Source: an uncultured Acetatifactor sp.
Lineage (GTDB): Bacteria; Bacillota; Clostridia; Lachnospirales; Lachnospiraceae
Direction of reading: 5' to 3'
DNA: 15,411 bases
Assembly: GCA_910584435.1 (NCBI GenBank)
Contig: CAJUAP010000063.1
Coordinates: forward strand, 1 to 15,411
Positions 1 to 6,936 of this stretch are shown here, piece by piece (positions within the stretch are counted from its first letter, which is position 1; each line of letters starts with the position of its first letter). A program made the position numbers and the translations under genes. The notes below the pieces were generated by a model. That model saw nothing but the letters and a program-made list of their open reading frames with translations, searched no databases and was not told where the DNA came from.

Positions 1-5
1 ACATT

Positions 6-47
6 GAAAAATACGGCTATTAAAAATGTCGATTTTTAATAGCCGTA
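6..47 (-). terminator. Rho-independent terminator of the LytTR-like gene
   Basis: A perfect 15-bp inverted repeat (12-26 and 33-47, 6-nt loop) is followed on the minus strand by five T residues (11-7). The stop codon of the upstream response regulator-like gene (36-38) lies inside the stem, so the last codons of that gene are part of the terminator. The stem is AT-rich at the loop end and GC-rich at the base, as expected for an intrinsic terminator. Confidence 0.8.
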
Positions 48-557
48 GTAATATAAGACGTCTCTCAGCAGTATGTAATAGTACCTTCCGTTCTCTTCTA
101 ATGTAAGTCCTTTTCCTTCTCTGATATTCTTAACTGCATTGATAACGGCTTCCTGTATATCCTCTTTTGTATCGGACAGATACAGATACCGAAAAGGCTG
201 CGCTTTATATGCTTCTTTCAAATAGGAGCCATCCTCGGCAACAAAAATGAATTTGCTGCTCCTATGCTCCCTTTTTAACTTCACTGCAGATTGTAATTCA
301 TCTTCCACAGCAGCCTTCAGCAGATAAAAAATAATATCCTGTCTCTGTGTTTCCTCCAACAGTTCATATGCATTTTCATAGACTTTGAGCACTCTGGGTA
401 TCTTGTGCACTGCAAAGATTGATTCTACATTCTTTTGAAAGAGACCGTTTGCTTTTTCTATTCCATTACATACTGCAACCTTTATTTCCGGGCCGTTCAT
501 GAGCATGTCCTCATCACATCGCACATGCCGGCACCTGATAATCTTTTTCGGCTGCAT
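36..557 (-). CDS. Degenerate, truncated LytTR-family response regulator-like protein
   Basis: Predicted 173 aa. The ATG at 557 is chosen because an AAAGGGG ribosome binding site lies about 8 nt upstream; a start at 590 would have no such site. Residues ~24-145 resemble a LytTR-type receiver: DIIF at 74-77 fits the beta-3 strand and PFRYL at 121-125 fits the end of the receiver. The usual acidic pair near the N-terminus is replaced by CNG (30-32), the phospho-acceptor Asp position after DIIF is Tyr78, and the conserved Lys after FRYL is missing, so phosphotransfer is unlikely. Residues ~149-173 (GRYYYILLRDVLYY) match only the first strands of a LytTR DNA-binding domain, normally about 100 aa. 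The protein then ends inside a terminator stem. It may be a decaying gene, or a receiver-like protein that no longer binds DNA by itself. The family assignment is fairly clear; function is unknown. Confidence 0.6.
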   Translation of the reverse strand: MQPKKIIRCRHVRCDEDMLMNGPEIKVAVCNGIEKANGLFQKNVESIFAVHKIPRVLKVYENAYELLEETQRQDIIFYLLKAAVEDELQSAVKLKREHRSSKFIFVAEDGSYLKEAYKAQPFRYLYLSDTKEDIQEAVINAVKNIREGKGLTLEENGRYYYILLRDVLYYYGY

Positions 558-661
558 GACAATTCCCCTTTTATTACTCTTAATTATCAATCAGGTTCAT
601 CTCTTATGCCAAAGTCTAAAAACAGTTTTAACCTCTATCCATTGACATAAATTCCCTTTTT

Positions 662-728
662 ATTATATACAACATGTTAATACCTGTATAGTACATAGCT
701 GGTAAACGCTCGATTTTTGCGATAAACG
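662..728 (-). promoter_or_regulatory. Possible promoter and direct-repeat operator for the LytTR-like gene
   Basis: On the minus strand a perfect TATAAT lies at 667-662, about 105 nt upstream of the chosen ATG, with no recognisable -35 box. Upstream of it are two direct repeats of 8 bp (701-708 and 721-728 on the plus strand, 7 of 8 identical) spaced exactly 20 bp apart. LytTR regulators usually bind pairs of short direct repeats containing GTT, spaced roughly two helical turns, and both repeats read CGTTTA on the minus strand. Binding is an inference; the spacing is slightly shorter than the usual 21-22 bp. Confidence 0.35.
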
Positions 729-826
729 ACATTTTTTATGATTTTTCGTCAAAAAGCATAATCAAATTTCATCCATGCCATCCAATCAGCACCGGAATTC
801 CATGAGCGAGATGAAGTTATGAAAAA

Positions 827-950
827 GCCATCGCAGAAAATCTGTTTGTTCGCGATGATAAAAATAGAAATGAATAATCTGATATGCATTATGAATTTAT
901 CAGCAGGTTCCGTTACACCATTCGGTGTATTAAGTAATGCGAAAAGATTG
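827..950 (+). pseudogene. Remnant of a prolyl-tRNA deacylase (YbaK / ProX family)
   Basis: Two adjacent reading-frame fragments match consecutive signature regions of the aminoacyl-tRNA editing domain that clears mischarged Ala-tRNA(Pro). Frame at 827-874 reads AENLFVRDDKNRNE, the conserved NLF(V/L)RD(D)K strand, then hits a stop. Frame at 873-950 continues with NNLICI and then SAGSVTPFGVLSN, the substrate-pocket GSVTPFG motif. Between these two parts about 35-40 residues normally present are missing, and the frame shifts by one. No start codon or upstream domain half is recognisable. The remnant runs directly into an AraC fragment. It is non-functional. Confidence 0.65.
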
Positions 951-1237
951 TACAAATTGCCCGTGAGAACTTGCTCACTAATGGTAACTTGCACAATCAT
1001 TTCTATAGGACAAACGCCAGGCAAACACAGCGTCTTCTTATGGAGTTATATGGGAAAACCTTCCGGCAGAAGAAAGCGGAAGCCAGAATGTCTGCTGCCG
1101 CCATGCTGCTGGCTGACAAAACCAGAAGTATAACATCCATTGCAGAAGAATTAGGGTATTCCTCTATTGAGCACTTTTCCTCATCCTTTCGGAAATTTTA
1201 CCGGATAAACCCCAGAGAATGTCGAAAACGTTTGTAG
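938..1237 (+). pseudogene. AraC-family regulator, C-terminal DNA-binding domain remnant
   Basis: An open frame of 99 codons after a stop at 935 encodes most of an AraC/XylS double helix-turn-helix domain. The first half is weak (QTQRLLMELYGKTFRQ, with the typical R..F/L..YGKTF pattern). The second half is clear: ITSIAEELGYSSIEHFSSSF followed by FRKFYRINPRECRK, the classic second recognition helix and the (P).(E/Y)(Y/C)R end. The N-terminal sensor domain is absent and there is no ribosome binding site or convincing start; an ATG at 971 would remove part of the first helix. It joins the deacylase remnant at about 940, so two broken genes are abutted. It could still make a small protein from an internal start, but this is unlikely. 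Confidence 0.7.
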
Positions 1238-1301
1238 CTGTTCTTCCAATGCAGCAGTCAGCTTTCCACACCCCTTCCTTATAAACCGGCCGTATTGAAC
1301 A

Positions 1302-2363
1302 TCATACCAGCCGGGGATTTTTAACTGCCGCCTCCCACAATCCGTTCAGATAAGCAGCACCCAGAGCCCTGTCATAAAGCCCGTAACCCGGTCTGCCCGT
1401 CTCTCCCCATATCATCCTGCCATGATCCGGCCGGATATAGCCGTCAAAACCATTATCACATAATGCCTTCATAATTCCGTACATATCCAGAGAACCGCAG
1501 GAGGAAAGGTGTGCTCTCTCTTCAAATCCCCTGCCGTCCGGAAGCACTCCCACATTTCTCATATGAACAAAATGAATACGCCCCATAGCAGCATACTTAC
1601 CTGCCATTTTCACCACATCATTATGGCAGCTGCAGCCAAGGGAACCGGTACACAGAGTAATGCCATTGTTCGGCACATCTGCCAGCTTCAGGAATCGATC
1701 CAGATTTTTCTCATCCGTAATAATTCTGGGCAGACCAAATATGCTCCAGCAGGGATCATCCTCATGAATCGCCATATTCACACCGCAGACCTGTGCCACC
1801 GGAATCACTCTCTCCAGAAAATATGCCAGATTTTCCCACAGCCTGTCCTCCGTCATGGCCTGATACTCTGCCGCCACACTGCAAAGCTCTTCTCTTGTGT
1901 AACTTGCATCCCATCCCGGCAGTGTCAGATCGCCATTGCTCTCCAGCGGATTCACCCTGTCTACCTGATCCTGATAATAGGCAAGGGTTGTGGATCCGTC
2001 AGGAAGTTCATGGGCAAGCTCTGTCCTGGTCCAGTCAAATACAGGCATAAAATTATAGCAGATACATTTGACCCCCGCTTCAGCCACGCGGCGAATGTTC
2101 TCGCAATAATTTTCAATGTATTGATCTCTGGATGCTTTGCCTAATTTGATATCCTCATGAACCGGAATACTTTCCACCACCTCAAAATGCATTCCATGCC
2201 CCTCAATCTGCTGTTTCAGCGCCCCTATGCTCTCCCTGCTCCATACCTGTCCCGCAGGCACATCATATACTGCCGTAACAATCGTGTGCATTCCCGGAAT
2301 CTGCCGTATATATTCCAGCCTTACCTTATCCTCTGCTCCATACCACCGAAAAGAAAGTTTCAT
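1302..2363 (-). CDS. uxuA: Mannonate dehydratase
   Basis: 353 aa, close to the usual length of Firmicute UxuA (shorter than the ~394 aa enterobacterial form). It dehydrates D-mannonate to 2-keto-3-deoxy-D-gluconate in the cytoplasmic glucuronate branch of hexuronate catabolism. The protein has the xylose-isomerase-like TIM-barrel signature of the family: an N-terminal MKLSFRWYG, CICYNFMPVFDWTRT (~96-110), MAIHEDDPCW (~199-208) with the metal-binding His and Asp, TLCTGSLG (~236-243), HFVHMRN (~262-268) and the C-terminal YIRPDHGR (~310-317). A purine-rich GGTGGAGAGG lies 7 nt before the ATG. It stands alone: no uxaC, uxuB or kdgK neighbour is in the window. It converges with the AraC remnant downstream. 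Identity is secure; regulation is not visible beyond a possible promoter. Confidence 0.95.
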   Translation of the reverse strand: MKLSFRWYGAEDKVRLEYIRQIPGMHTIVTAVYDVPAGQVWSRESIGALKQQIEGHGMHFEVVESIPVHEDIKLGKASRDQYIENYCENIRRVAEAGVKCICYNFMPVFDWTRTELAHELPDGSTTLAYYQDQVDRVNPLESNGDLTLPGWDASYTREELCSVAAEYQAMTEDRLWENLAYFLERVIPVAQVCGVNMAIHEDDPCWSIFGLPRIITDEKNLDRFLKLADVPNNGITLCTGSLGCSCHNDVVKMAGKYAAMGRIHFVHMRNVGVLPDGRGFEERAHLSSCGSLDMYGIMKALCDNGFDGYIRPDHGRMIWGETGRPGYGLYDRALGAAYLNGLWEAAVKNPRLV

Positions 2364-2421
2364 TATTATGCCTCTCCACCTCTCAAATTTAACCCTGAAT
2401 AAATTGAATACCGGATTTGCT

Positions 2422-2430
2422 ATGATACCA
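2422..2430 (-). promoter_or_regulatory. Possible extended -10 promoter of uxuA
   Basis: On the minus strand TGG-TATCAT (2430-2422) is a good extended -10 element about 60 nt upstream of the uxuA ATG. No good -35 box is seen at 17 bp. I see no convincing catabolite-response element near it. Confidence 0.35.
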
Positions 2431-2559
2431 AAACATTATTTCCACAATCATCATAAATATGCCCTAAAATGCTTATCCATATTCTTCTTGTCTGAAAACT
2501 CATCTGATAGCAACATCTAAAATGATGCCAAAATGATAATAGATACTATTTCAAAAATA

Positions 2560-2568
2560 TGTTATGAT
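2560..2568 (+). promoter_or_regulatory. Possible extended -10 promoter of the nuclease lipoprotein
   Basis: TGT-TATGAT at 2560-2568 fits an extended -10 element. The -35 region is poor. It would give a leader of about 150 nt before the nuclease ATG at 2727. The divergent gap 2364-2726 otherwise holds only short AT-rich repeats such as a 5-bp inverted repeat at 2538-2550. Confidence 0.4.
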
Positions 2569-2726
2569 AGACTTGTTCCATGGGCATCAGCGAAACCCTG
2601 CAGATTACTGCCATAAAGGAATGCATATGCACGAGGCCATGTAAAACGATGCATCAAGAGGTTATATTTCATATCCTCAAAAACTGCTATGGAATAACAA
2701 TGAGTTATACAGGGAGGTATCTGAAA

Positions 2727-3794
2727 ATGAATAAAGTAAAATTATGGATTGCCGTACTGCTTTCATCAATCACCTTAACATTATCCGCATGCGGACAATC
2801 CACCACCGCCGCAGCACCCGGAAATCCCGAAAGGCAGCAGTCTCCTGACGTTATTCTTCCTTCCGGCACACAGTCTCAGCAAATATCTTCCTCTCAGGAA
2901 AGTTCATTTTCACTTTCCGCCATTACTCCGTATGCCGGGTCGCCATACATATCCGTCAATGACAATACACCTTATTTTGAAGAAGAAGAACTTGTTACGC
3001 AATCCTATGAAACTTACAGCGAATTAGACGATTTGGGTAGATGCCAGACGGCTTATGCCTGTATCGGCATTGACCTCATGCCCACAGAAGAGCGCGACAA
3101 TATAGGGCAGATAAAACCTACCGGATGGCATTTGGCCAAATACGACACTGTGGAAGGCAGATATCTGTACAACAGATGCCACCTGATTGGATATCAGCTC
3201 ACCGGTGAAAACGCCAATGAAAAAAATCTGATGACCGGCACAAGATATCTGAATGTCCAGGGAATGCTGCCATTTGAAAATACGGTGGCCGATTATGTAA
3301 GAGAATCTGAAAATCATGTTTTATACCGTGTTACACCAATTTTTGAGGGAAACAATCTGCTGGCCTCCGGCGTTTTAATGGAAGCCGAATCTGTTGAAGA
3401 CAAAGGCGAAAGCATATTATTCTGTGTATATGTGTATAATGTGCAGCCCGGCATTACAATTGATTATGCAACCGGAGAAAGCTTCCTGGATACCAGCGCT
3501 CCCGAATCTGTTACGGCAGCGCCCTCAGAATCGGGCGCAGCAGCACCCTCTGCACCAGGCACAACGGCAATGCCTGCTGCGCCTTCCACAGAAACATTAA
3601 CTCAGCCGCAGTTGCCGCAGGCATCAGAATTCCCGGAAACCACCTACATTTTAAATATCAATACCAAAAAATTTCATTATCCGTCCTGTTCAAGCGTGGA
3701 AAAAATGAAAGAATCAAACAAAGAAGAATATACCGGAGACAGAGATACTATCATTTCCCAGGGATATGTCCCCTGTAAGAATTGTAATCCATAA
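2727..3794 (+). CDS. Secreted lipoprotein DNA/RNA non-specific endonuclease with C-terminal Cys-rich domain
   Basis: 355 aa. The ATG at 2727 is chosen for its AGGGAGGT site 9 nt upstream and because the lipoprotein signal peptide begins there (lipobox LSAC, lipidated Cys22); the frame is open 49 codons further up but that would bury the signal. Residues 23-70 are a Ser/Gln/Pro-rich tether. Residues ~74-250 form a beta-beta-alpha-metal nuclease like the DNA-entry nuclease EndA: NRCHLIGYQL (149-158) carries the catalytic His152 in a variant of the DRGH motif, and TGTRYLNVQGM (170-180) carries the probable metal-ligand Asn176. Residues 255-303 are a second Ala/Ser/Pro-rich linker. Residues ~305-355 hold FHYPSC(321) and CKNC (350-353), a small presumably zinc-binding tail found in extracellular nucleases of this group. 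It probably degrades extracellular DNA outside the membrane, for nutrient or DNA uptake; the role is inferred. Confidence 0.85.
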   Translation: MNKVKLWIAVLLSSITLTLSACGQSTTAAAPGNPERQQSPDVILPSGTQSQQISSSQESSFSLSAITPYAGSPYISVNDNTPYFEEEELVTQSYETYSELDDLGRCQTAYACIGIDLMPTEERDNIGQIKPTGWHLAKYDTVEGRYLYNRCHLIGYQLTGENANEKNLMTGTRYLNVQGMLPFENTVADYVRESENHVLYRVTPIFEGNNLLASGVLMEAESVEDKGESILFCVYVYNVQPGITIDYATGESFLDTSAPESVTAAPSESGAAAPSAPGTTAMPAAPSTETLTQPQLPQASEFPETTYILNINTKKFHYPSCSSVEKMKESNKEEYTGDRDTIISQGYVPCKNCNP

Positions 3795-3800
3795 CCAATC

Positions 3801-3844
3801 CAGAAGCTGCTTTTTTCATCAAGCACTTCCAAAAGCAGCTTCTG
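3801..3844. terminator. Inverted repeat between convergent nuclease and purF genes
   Basis: A perfect 14-bp inverted repeat (3801-3814 and 3831-3844, 16-nt loop) spans the gap between the nuclease stop (3794) and the purF stop (3819-3821). The right arm encodes part of the purF C-terminus. It is well placed to end transcription from both sides, but neither strand has a clean T-run right after the stem, so it is only a candidate bidirectional terminator. Confidence 0.45.
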
Positions 3845-5249
3845 ATAACTTTTGTTCAAATCGATCTTTCCGTATATCGGAAGGAATATCTGTGGGATAT
3901 ACCCCGTCAAAGCATGCGCTGCAGTATCCGCTGTTCCCGATCAGTGCACCAAGCTCTGACACCGGCAGATATCCCAGACTGTCTGCTCCAATCAAATGCG
4001 GATTCTCTTCCATATTATAGCGGCATGCAATCAGATTCTCCTCGGAATCAATATCCGTACCATAATAACAGGGATGCAGGAAGGGCGGCGACGAGATTCT
4101 CATGTGGATTTCTTTTGCTCCGGCCTCCCTGAGCAGCTTCACAATACGGCCGCTGGTAGTTCCTCTCACAATAGAATCGTCAATCAAAACCACCCGCTTA
4201 TCCCTGATGCTTTCCTCCACCGCACTTAATTTTATCCTCACCTGATCCAGCCTTGCACTCTGCTCCGGCGCAATAAATGTCCTGCCAATGTATTTATTTT
4301 TTATCAATCCGATTCCATAAGGGATTCCTGATTCCATACTGAATCCCAAAGCCGCATCCAATCCGGAATCCGGCACCCCCACTACAATATCGGCATCCAC
4401 CGGATGCTTTCTGGCAAGGATTCTCCCTGCCCGTACCCTTGCCCCGTGAACCGACACCCCATCAATGACCGAATCCGGCCTTGCAAAATAAATATATTCA
4501 AAAATGCATAATTTTTTCTTCTGCCTTCCGCAATGCTCTCTGTGTGAGACAATGTCGCCCTGGCCGAACACAAGAATCTCTCCCGGATCCAGATCGCGGA
4601 TAAATTCGGCTCCTATGGCTTTCAGCGCACAGCTTTCGGAAGCTGCCACATACATTCCATCCGGTGTCCTTCCGTAGCAGAGCGGCCGAAACCCGTAAGG
4701 ATCCCTGGCACAGATTAACTTCCTTGCCGACATCAATACCAGCGAGTATGCACCGTCCAAGGTATTCATAGCAGCGCTGAGAGCCTCTTCAATGGACGCT
4801 GTCCGCAGACGTTCCCTTGTGACAATATAAGCAATGGTCTCGGTATCACTTGTGGTATGAAAAATCGCCCCTGACAGTTCCAGACGATTGCGCAGCTCTG
4901 CCGCATTGCTGAGATTGCCGTTGTGTGCAAGGGCCATTTTACCCTTTTGATGATTCACTTCAATGGGCTGGCAGTTACTGCGTTTGTTCCCGCCTGTGGT
5001 TCCGTATCGGACATGCCCCACTGCCATATTCCCCTTCGGCAGGCGGGACAATGTATCTGCAGTAAACACCTCATTCACCAGCCCCAAATCCTTATAAGAA
5101 GAAAACACACCATCATCATTAATGACAATGCCGCAGCTCTCCTGCCCTCTGTGCTGCAGCGCATACAAGCCGTAATAGGCAAGCCCTGCCACATCCGTAG
5201 TTTCCTGACTGATCATACCGAATACACCGCATTCTTCATGTACACTCAT
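3819..5249 (-). CDS. purF: Amidophosphoribosyltransferase (glutamine PRPP amidotransferase)
   Basis: 476 aa, the usual length for the Bacillus-type enzyme. It makes phosphoribosylamine from PRPP and glutamine, the first committed step of purine synthesis. The N-terminal class II glutaminase starts with a short 6-residue propeptide before the nucleophile Cys7 (EECGVFG), and has GHVRYGTTG (78-86) and HNGNL (109-113). The C-terminal phosphoribosyltransferase has the PRPP loop VLIDDSIVRGTTS (354-366). Cys248, Cys394, Cys443 and Cys446 are at the positions expected for the 4Fe-4S cluster of Bacillus-type PurF, so the protein should be an oxygen-sensitive, propeptide-processed enzyme. Its ATG overlaps the pyrG stop (ATGA), which indicates translational coupling. 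No other pur genes follow; the operon ends here. Confidence 0.97.
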   Translation of the reverse strand: MSVHEECGVFGMISQETTDVAGLAYYGLYALQHRGQESCGIVINDDGVFSSYKDLGLVNEVFTADTLSRLPKGNMAVGHVRYGTTGGNKRSNCQPIEVNHQKGKMALAHNGNLSNAAELRNRLELSGAIFHTTSDTETIAYIVTRERLRTASIEEALSAAMNTLDGAYSLVLMSARKLICARDPYGFRPLCYGRTPDGMYVAASESCALKAIGAEFIRDLDPGEILVFGQGDIVSHREHCGRQKKKLCIFEYIYFARPDSVIDGVSVHGARVRAGRILARKHPVDADIVVGVPDSGLDAALGFSMESGIPYGIGLIKNKYIGRTFIAPEQSARLDQVRIKLSAVEESIRDKRVVLIDDSIVRGTTSGRIVKLLREAGAKEIHMRISSPPFLHPCYYGTDIDSEENLIACRYNMEENPHLIGADSLGYLPVSELGALIGNSGYCSACFDGVYPTDIPSDIRKDRFEQKLSEAAFGSA

Positions 5250-6847
5250 AAGTCTCTCCTTACCGCTGCCCCAATAAATTCCCTGAACAAAGGATGCGGA
5301 TGATTGGGACGGCTCTTGAACTCAGGATGATACTGGACACCTATATAAAAGGGTCTGTCTGCCAGCTCCACCGTTTCCACCAGCCTGCCGTCCGGTGAGA
5401 CACCGCTGAATACAAGCCCTTTGTCCTGCAATAGTGCACGATATTCGTTGTTAAACTCATACCGATGCCTGTGCCGCTCACTGATACAACGGGTACCATA
5501 ACAGCGTTCCATGGCAGTCCCTGCCGCAATAACGCAGGGGTAAGCTCCCAGCCGAAGCGTTCCTCCCTTATTGATATCTCCGCTCTGCCCCGGCATAAAA
5601 TCAATCACTTTATGGGCGCACTGTTCGTCAAATTCTCCTGAATCCGCATCCTTAATTCCTGCAGCGTTTCTTGCATATTCAATGACAGCAATCTGCATTC
5701 CCAGACAGATGCCAAAATAAGAAATCCCCTTTTCCCTGGCATACCTGGCCGCAAGAATCATTCCCTTGATCCCACGGCTGCCGAAACCTCCCGGCACTAG
5801 GATGCCGTCGAGTCCTGCCAGCTTCCCTTCATAATTCTCCGCTGTCAGCTCCTCCGAATCAATCCAGTGAATCTCCACATGCACCTGATGATAATATCCC
5901 CCATGGCGCAGAGCCTCCGCCACCGACAGATATGCATCATGAAGCCCCACATATTTCCCCACTAACCCGATATGAACCGTCCCGGAACTCTCTTTGCTCC
6001 TTTCCACCATCTGCGTCCATTCACGCAGATCCGGTTCCGGGGCCGTTATTCCAAGTTCACGGCAGACAACTGCGGAAAAGCCGGATTTTTCCAGCATCAA
6101 AGGCGCCTCATAGAGATTCGGCAAGGTCAGATTCTCAATGACACAGTCCTGTTTCACATTACAGAACAGGGAAATTTTCTTAAATATGGCTTCCTCCAAA
6201 GGTTCGTCACACCGCAGTACAATAATGTCGGGATTAATTCCCATTCCCTGCAGTTCCTTCACGGAATGCTGGGTAGGTTTTGATTTATGCTCGTCGGAAC
6301 CTCTCAGAAACGGCACCAGAGTCACATGTATAAACAAACTGTTTTCCTTGCCTGCCTCAAGGGAAATCTGCCGCACCGCTTCTATAAAAGGCTGGGATTC
6401 AATATCCCCGATGGTGCCTCCGATTTCCGTGATAACCACATCCGCATCCGTTTTCTTCCCCACATTGTAGACAAATTCCTTGATTTCATTGGTAATATGA
6501 GGAATAACCTGAACCGTTGAGCCAAGGTATTCTCCACGCCGTTCCTTATTTAACACATTCCAGTACACCTTGCCGGTGGTCAGATTGGAATACTGATTGA
6601 GGTCTTCATCAATAAAACGCTCATAATGCCCCAGATCCAAATCCGTTTCCGTCCCGTCCTCCGTCACATACACCTCTCCATGCTGATAGGGACTCATGGT
6701 GCCCGGATCTACATTAATATAAGGATCCAGTTTCTGTGCGGCTACCTTCAATCCCCTGGCTTTCAGCAGCCTTCCCAGAGAAGCCGCCGTAATTCCCTTT
6801 CCCAGACCTGAGACCACGCCTCCTGTAATAAAAATGTATTTTGCCAT
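5246..6847 (-). CDS. pyrG: CTP synthase
   Basis: 533 aa, normal for the family. It converts UTP to CTP using ATP and glutamine. The ATG at 6847 is chosen because MAKYIFITGGVVSGLGKG is the conserved N-terminus and GTGAGGA lies just upstream; the frame is open to 6913 but that extension covers an intergenic hairpin. The synthetase domain (1-~270) has the P-loop GGVVSGLGKG and EIGGTIGDIES (141-151). The class I glutaminase domain has the nucleophile Cys381 in GICLGMQ, with His507 and Glu509 in QYHPEF. It lies 89 bp after glnN and overlaps purF by 4 bp. No separate promoter is seen, so it is probably carried by the glnN transcript, with a possible processing or attenuation site in the hairpin at 6888-6922. 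Confidence 0.97.
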   Translation of the reverse strand: MAKYIFITGGVVSGLGKGITAASLGRLLKARGLKVAAQKLDPYINVDPGTMSPYQHGEVYVTEDGTETDLDLGHYERFIDEDLNQYSNLTTGKVYWNVLNKERRGEYLGSTVQVIPHITNEIKEFVYNVGKKTDADVVITEIGGTIGDIESQPFIEAVRQISLEAGKENSLFIHVTLVPFLRGSDEHKSKPTQHSVKELQGMGINPDIIVLRCDEPLEEAIFKKISLFCNVKQDCVIENLTLPNLYEAPLMLEKSGFSAVVCRELGITAPEPDLREWTQMVERSKESSGTVHIGLVGKYVGLHDAYLSVAEALRHGGYYHQVHVEIHWIDSEELTAENYEGKLAGLDGILVPGGFGSRGIKGMILAARYAREKGISYFGICLGMQIAVIEYARNAAGIKDADSGEFDEQCAHKVIDFMPGQSGDINKGGTLRLGAYPCVIAAGTAMERCYGTRCISERHRHRYEFNNEYRALLQDKGLVFSGVSPDGRLVETVELADRPFYIGVQYHPEFKSRPNHPHPLFREFIGAAVRRDL

Positions 6848-6887
6848 AAAATCCTCACTTCTATCATAGCTTTTTATGAAACAGTCG

Positions 6888-6922
6888 TGCGCCAAAATGA
6901 ACTCCCGGCACATTTTGGCGCA
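6888..6922 (-). repeat. 12-bp inverted repeat in the glnN-pyrG gap
   Basis: A perfect 12-bp inverted repeat (6888-6899 and 6911-6922, 11-nt loop) lies between glnN and pyrG. On the coding (minus) strand it is not followed by a T-run, so it is not an ordinary terminator. It could stabilise or process the transcript and so set relative levels of glnN and pyrG-purF. Its core TTTTGGCGCA also occurs in the palindromic element at 9343-9352. Confidence 0.6.
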
Positions 6923-6936
6923 TATATTTTCACCCC

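Noticed and set aside
642..669. Plus-strand promoter (TTGACA at 642-647)
   Set aside because: The best -10 at 16-17 bp matches only 4 of 6 positions, and only broken gene remnants lie downstream.
1509..2144. Long plus-strand open frame opposite uxuA
   Set aside because: It is the antisense shadow of a well-conserved gene and has no ribosome binding site or recognisable domain.
6848..6913. N-terminal extension of pyrG to 6913
   Set aside because: The conserved N-terminus begins at 6847 with its own ribosome binding site; the extension covers a hairpin.
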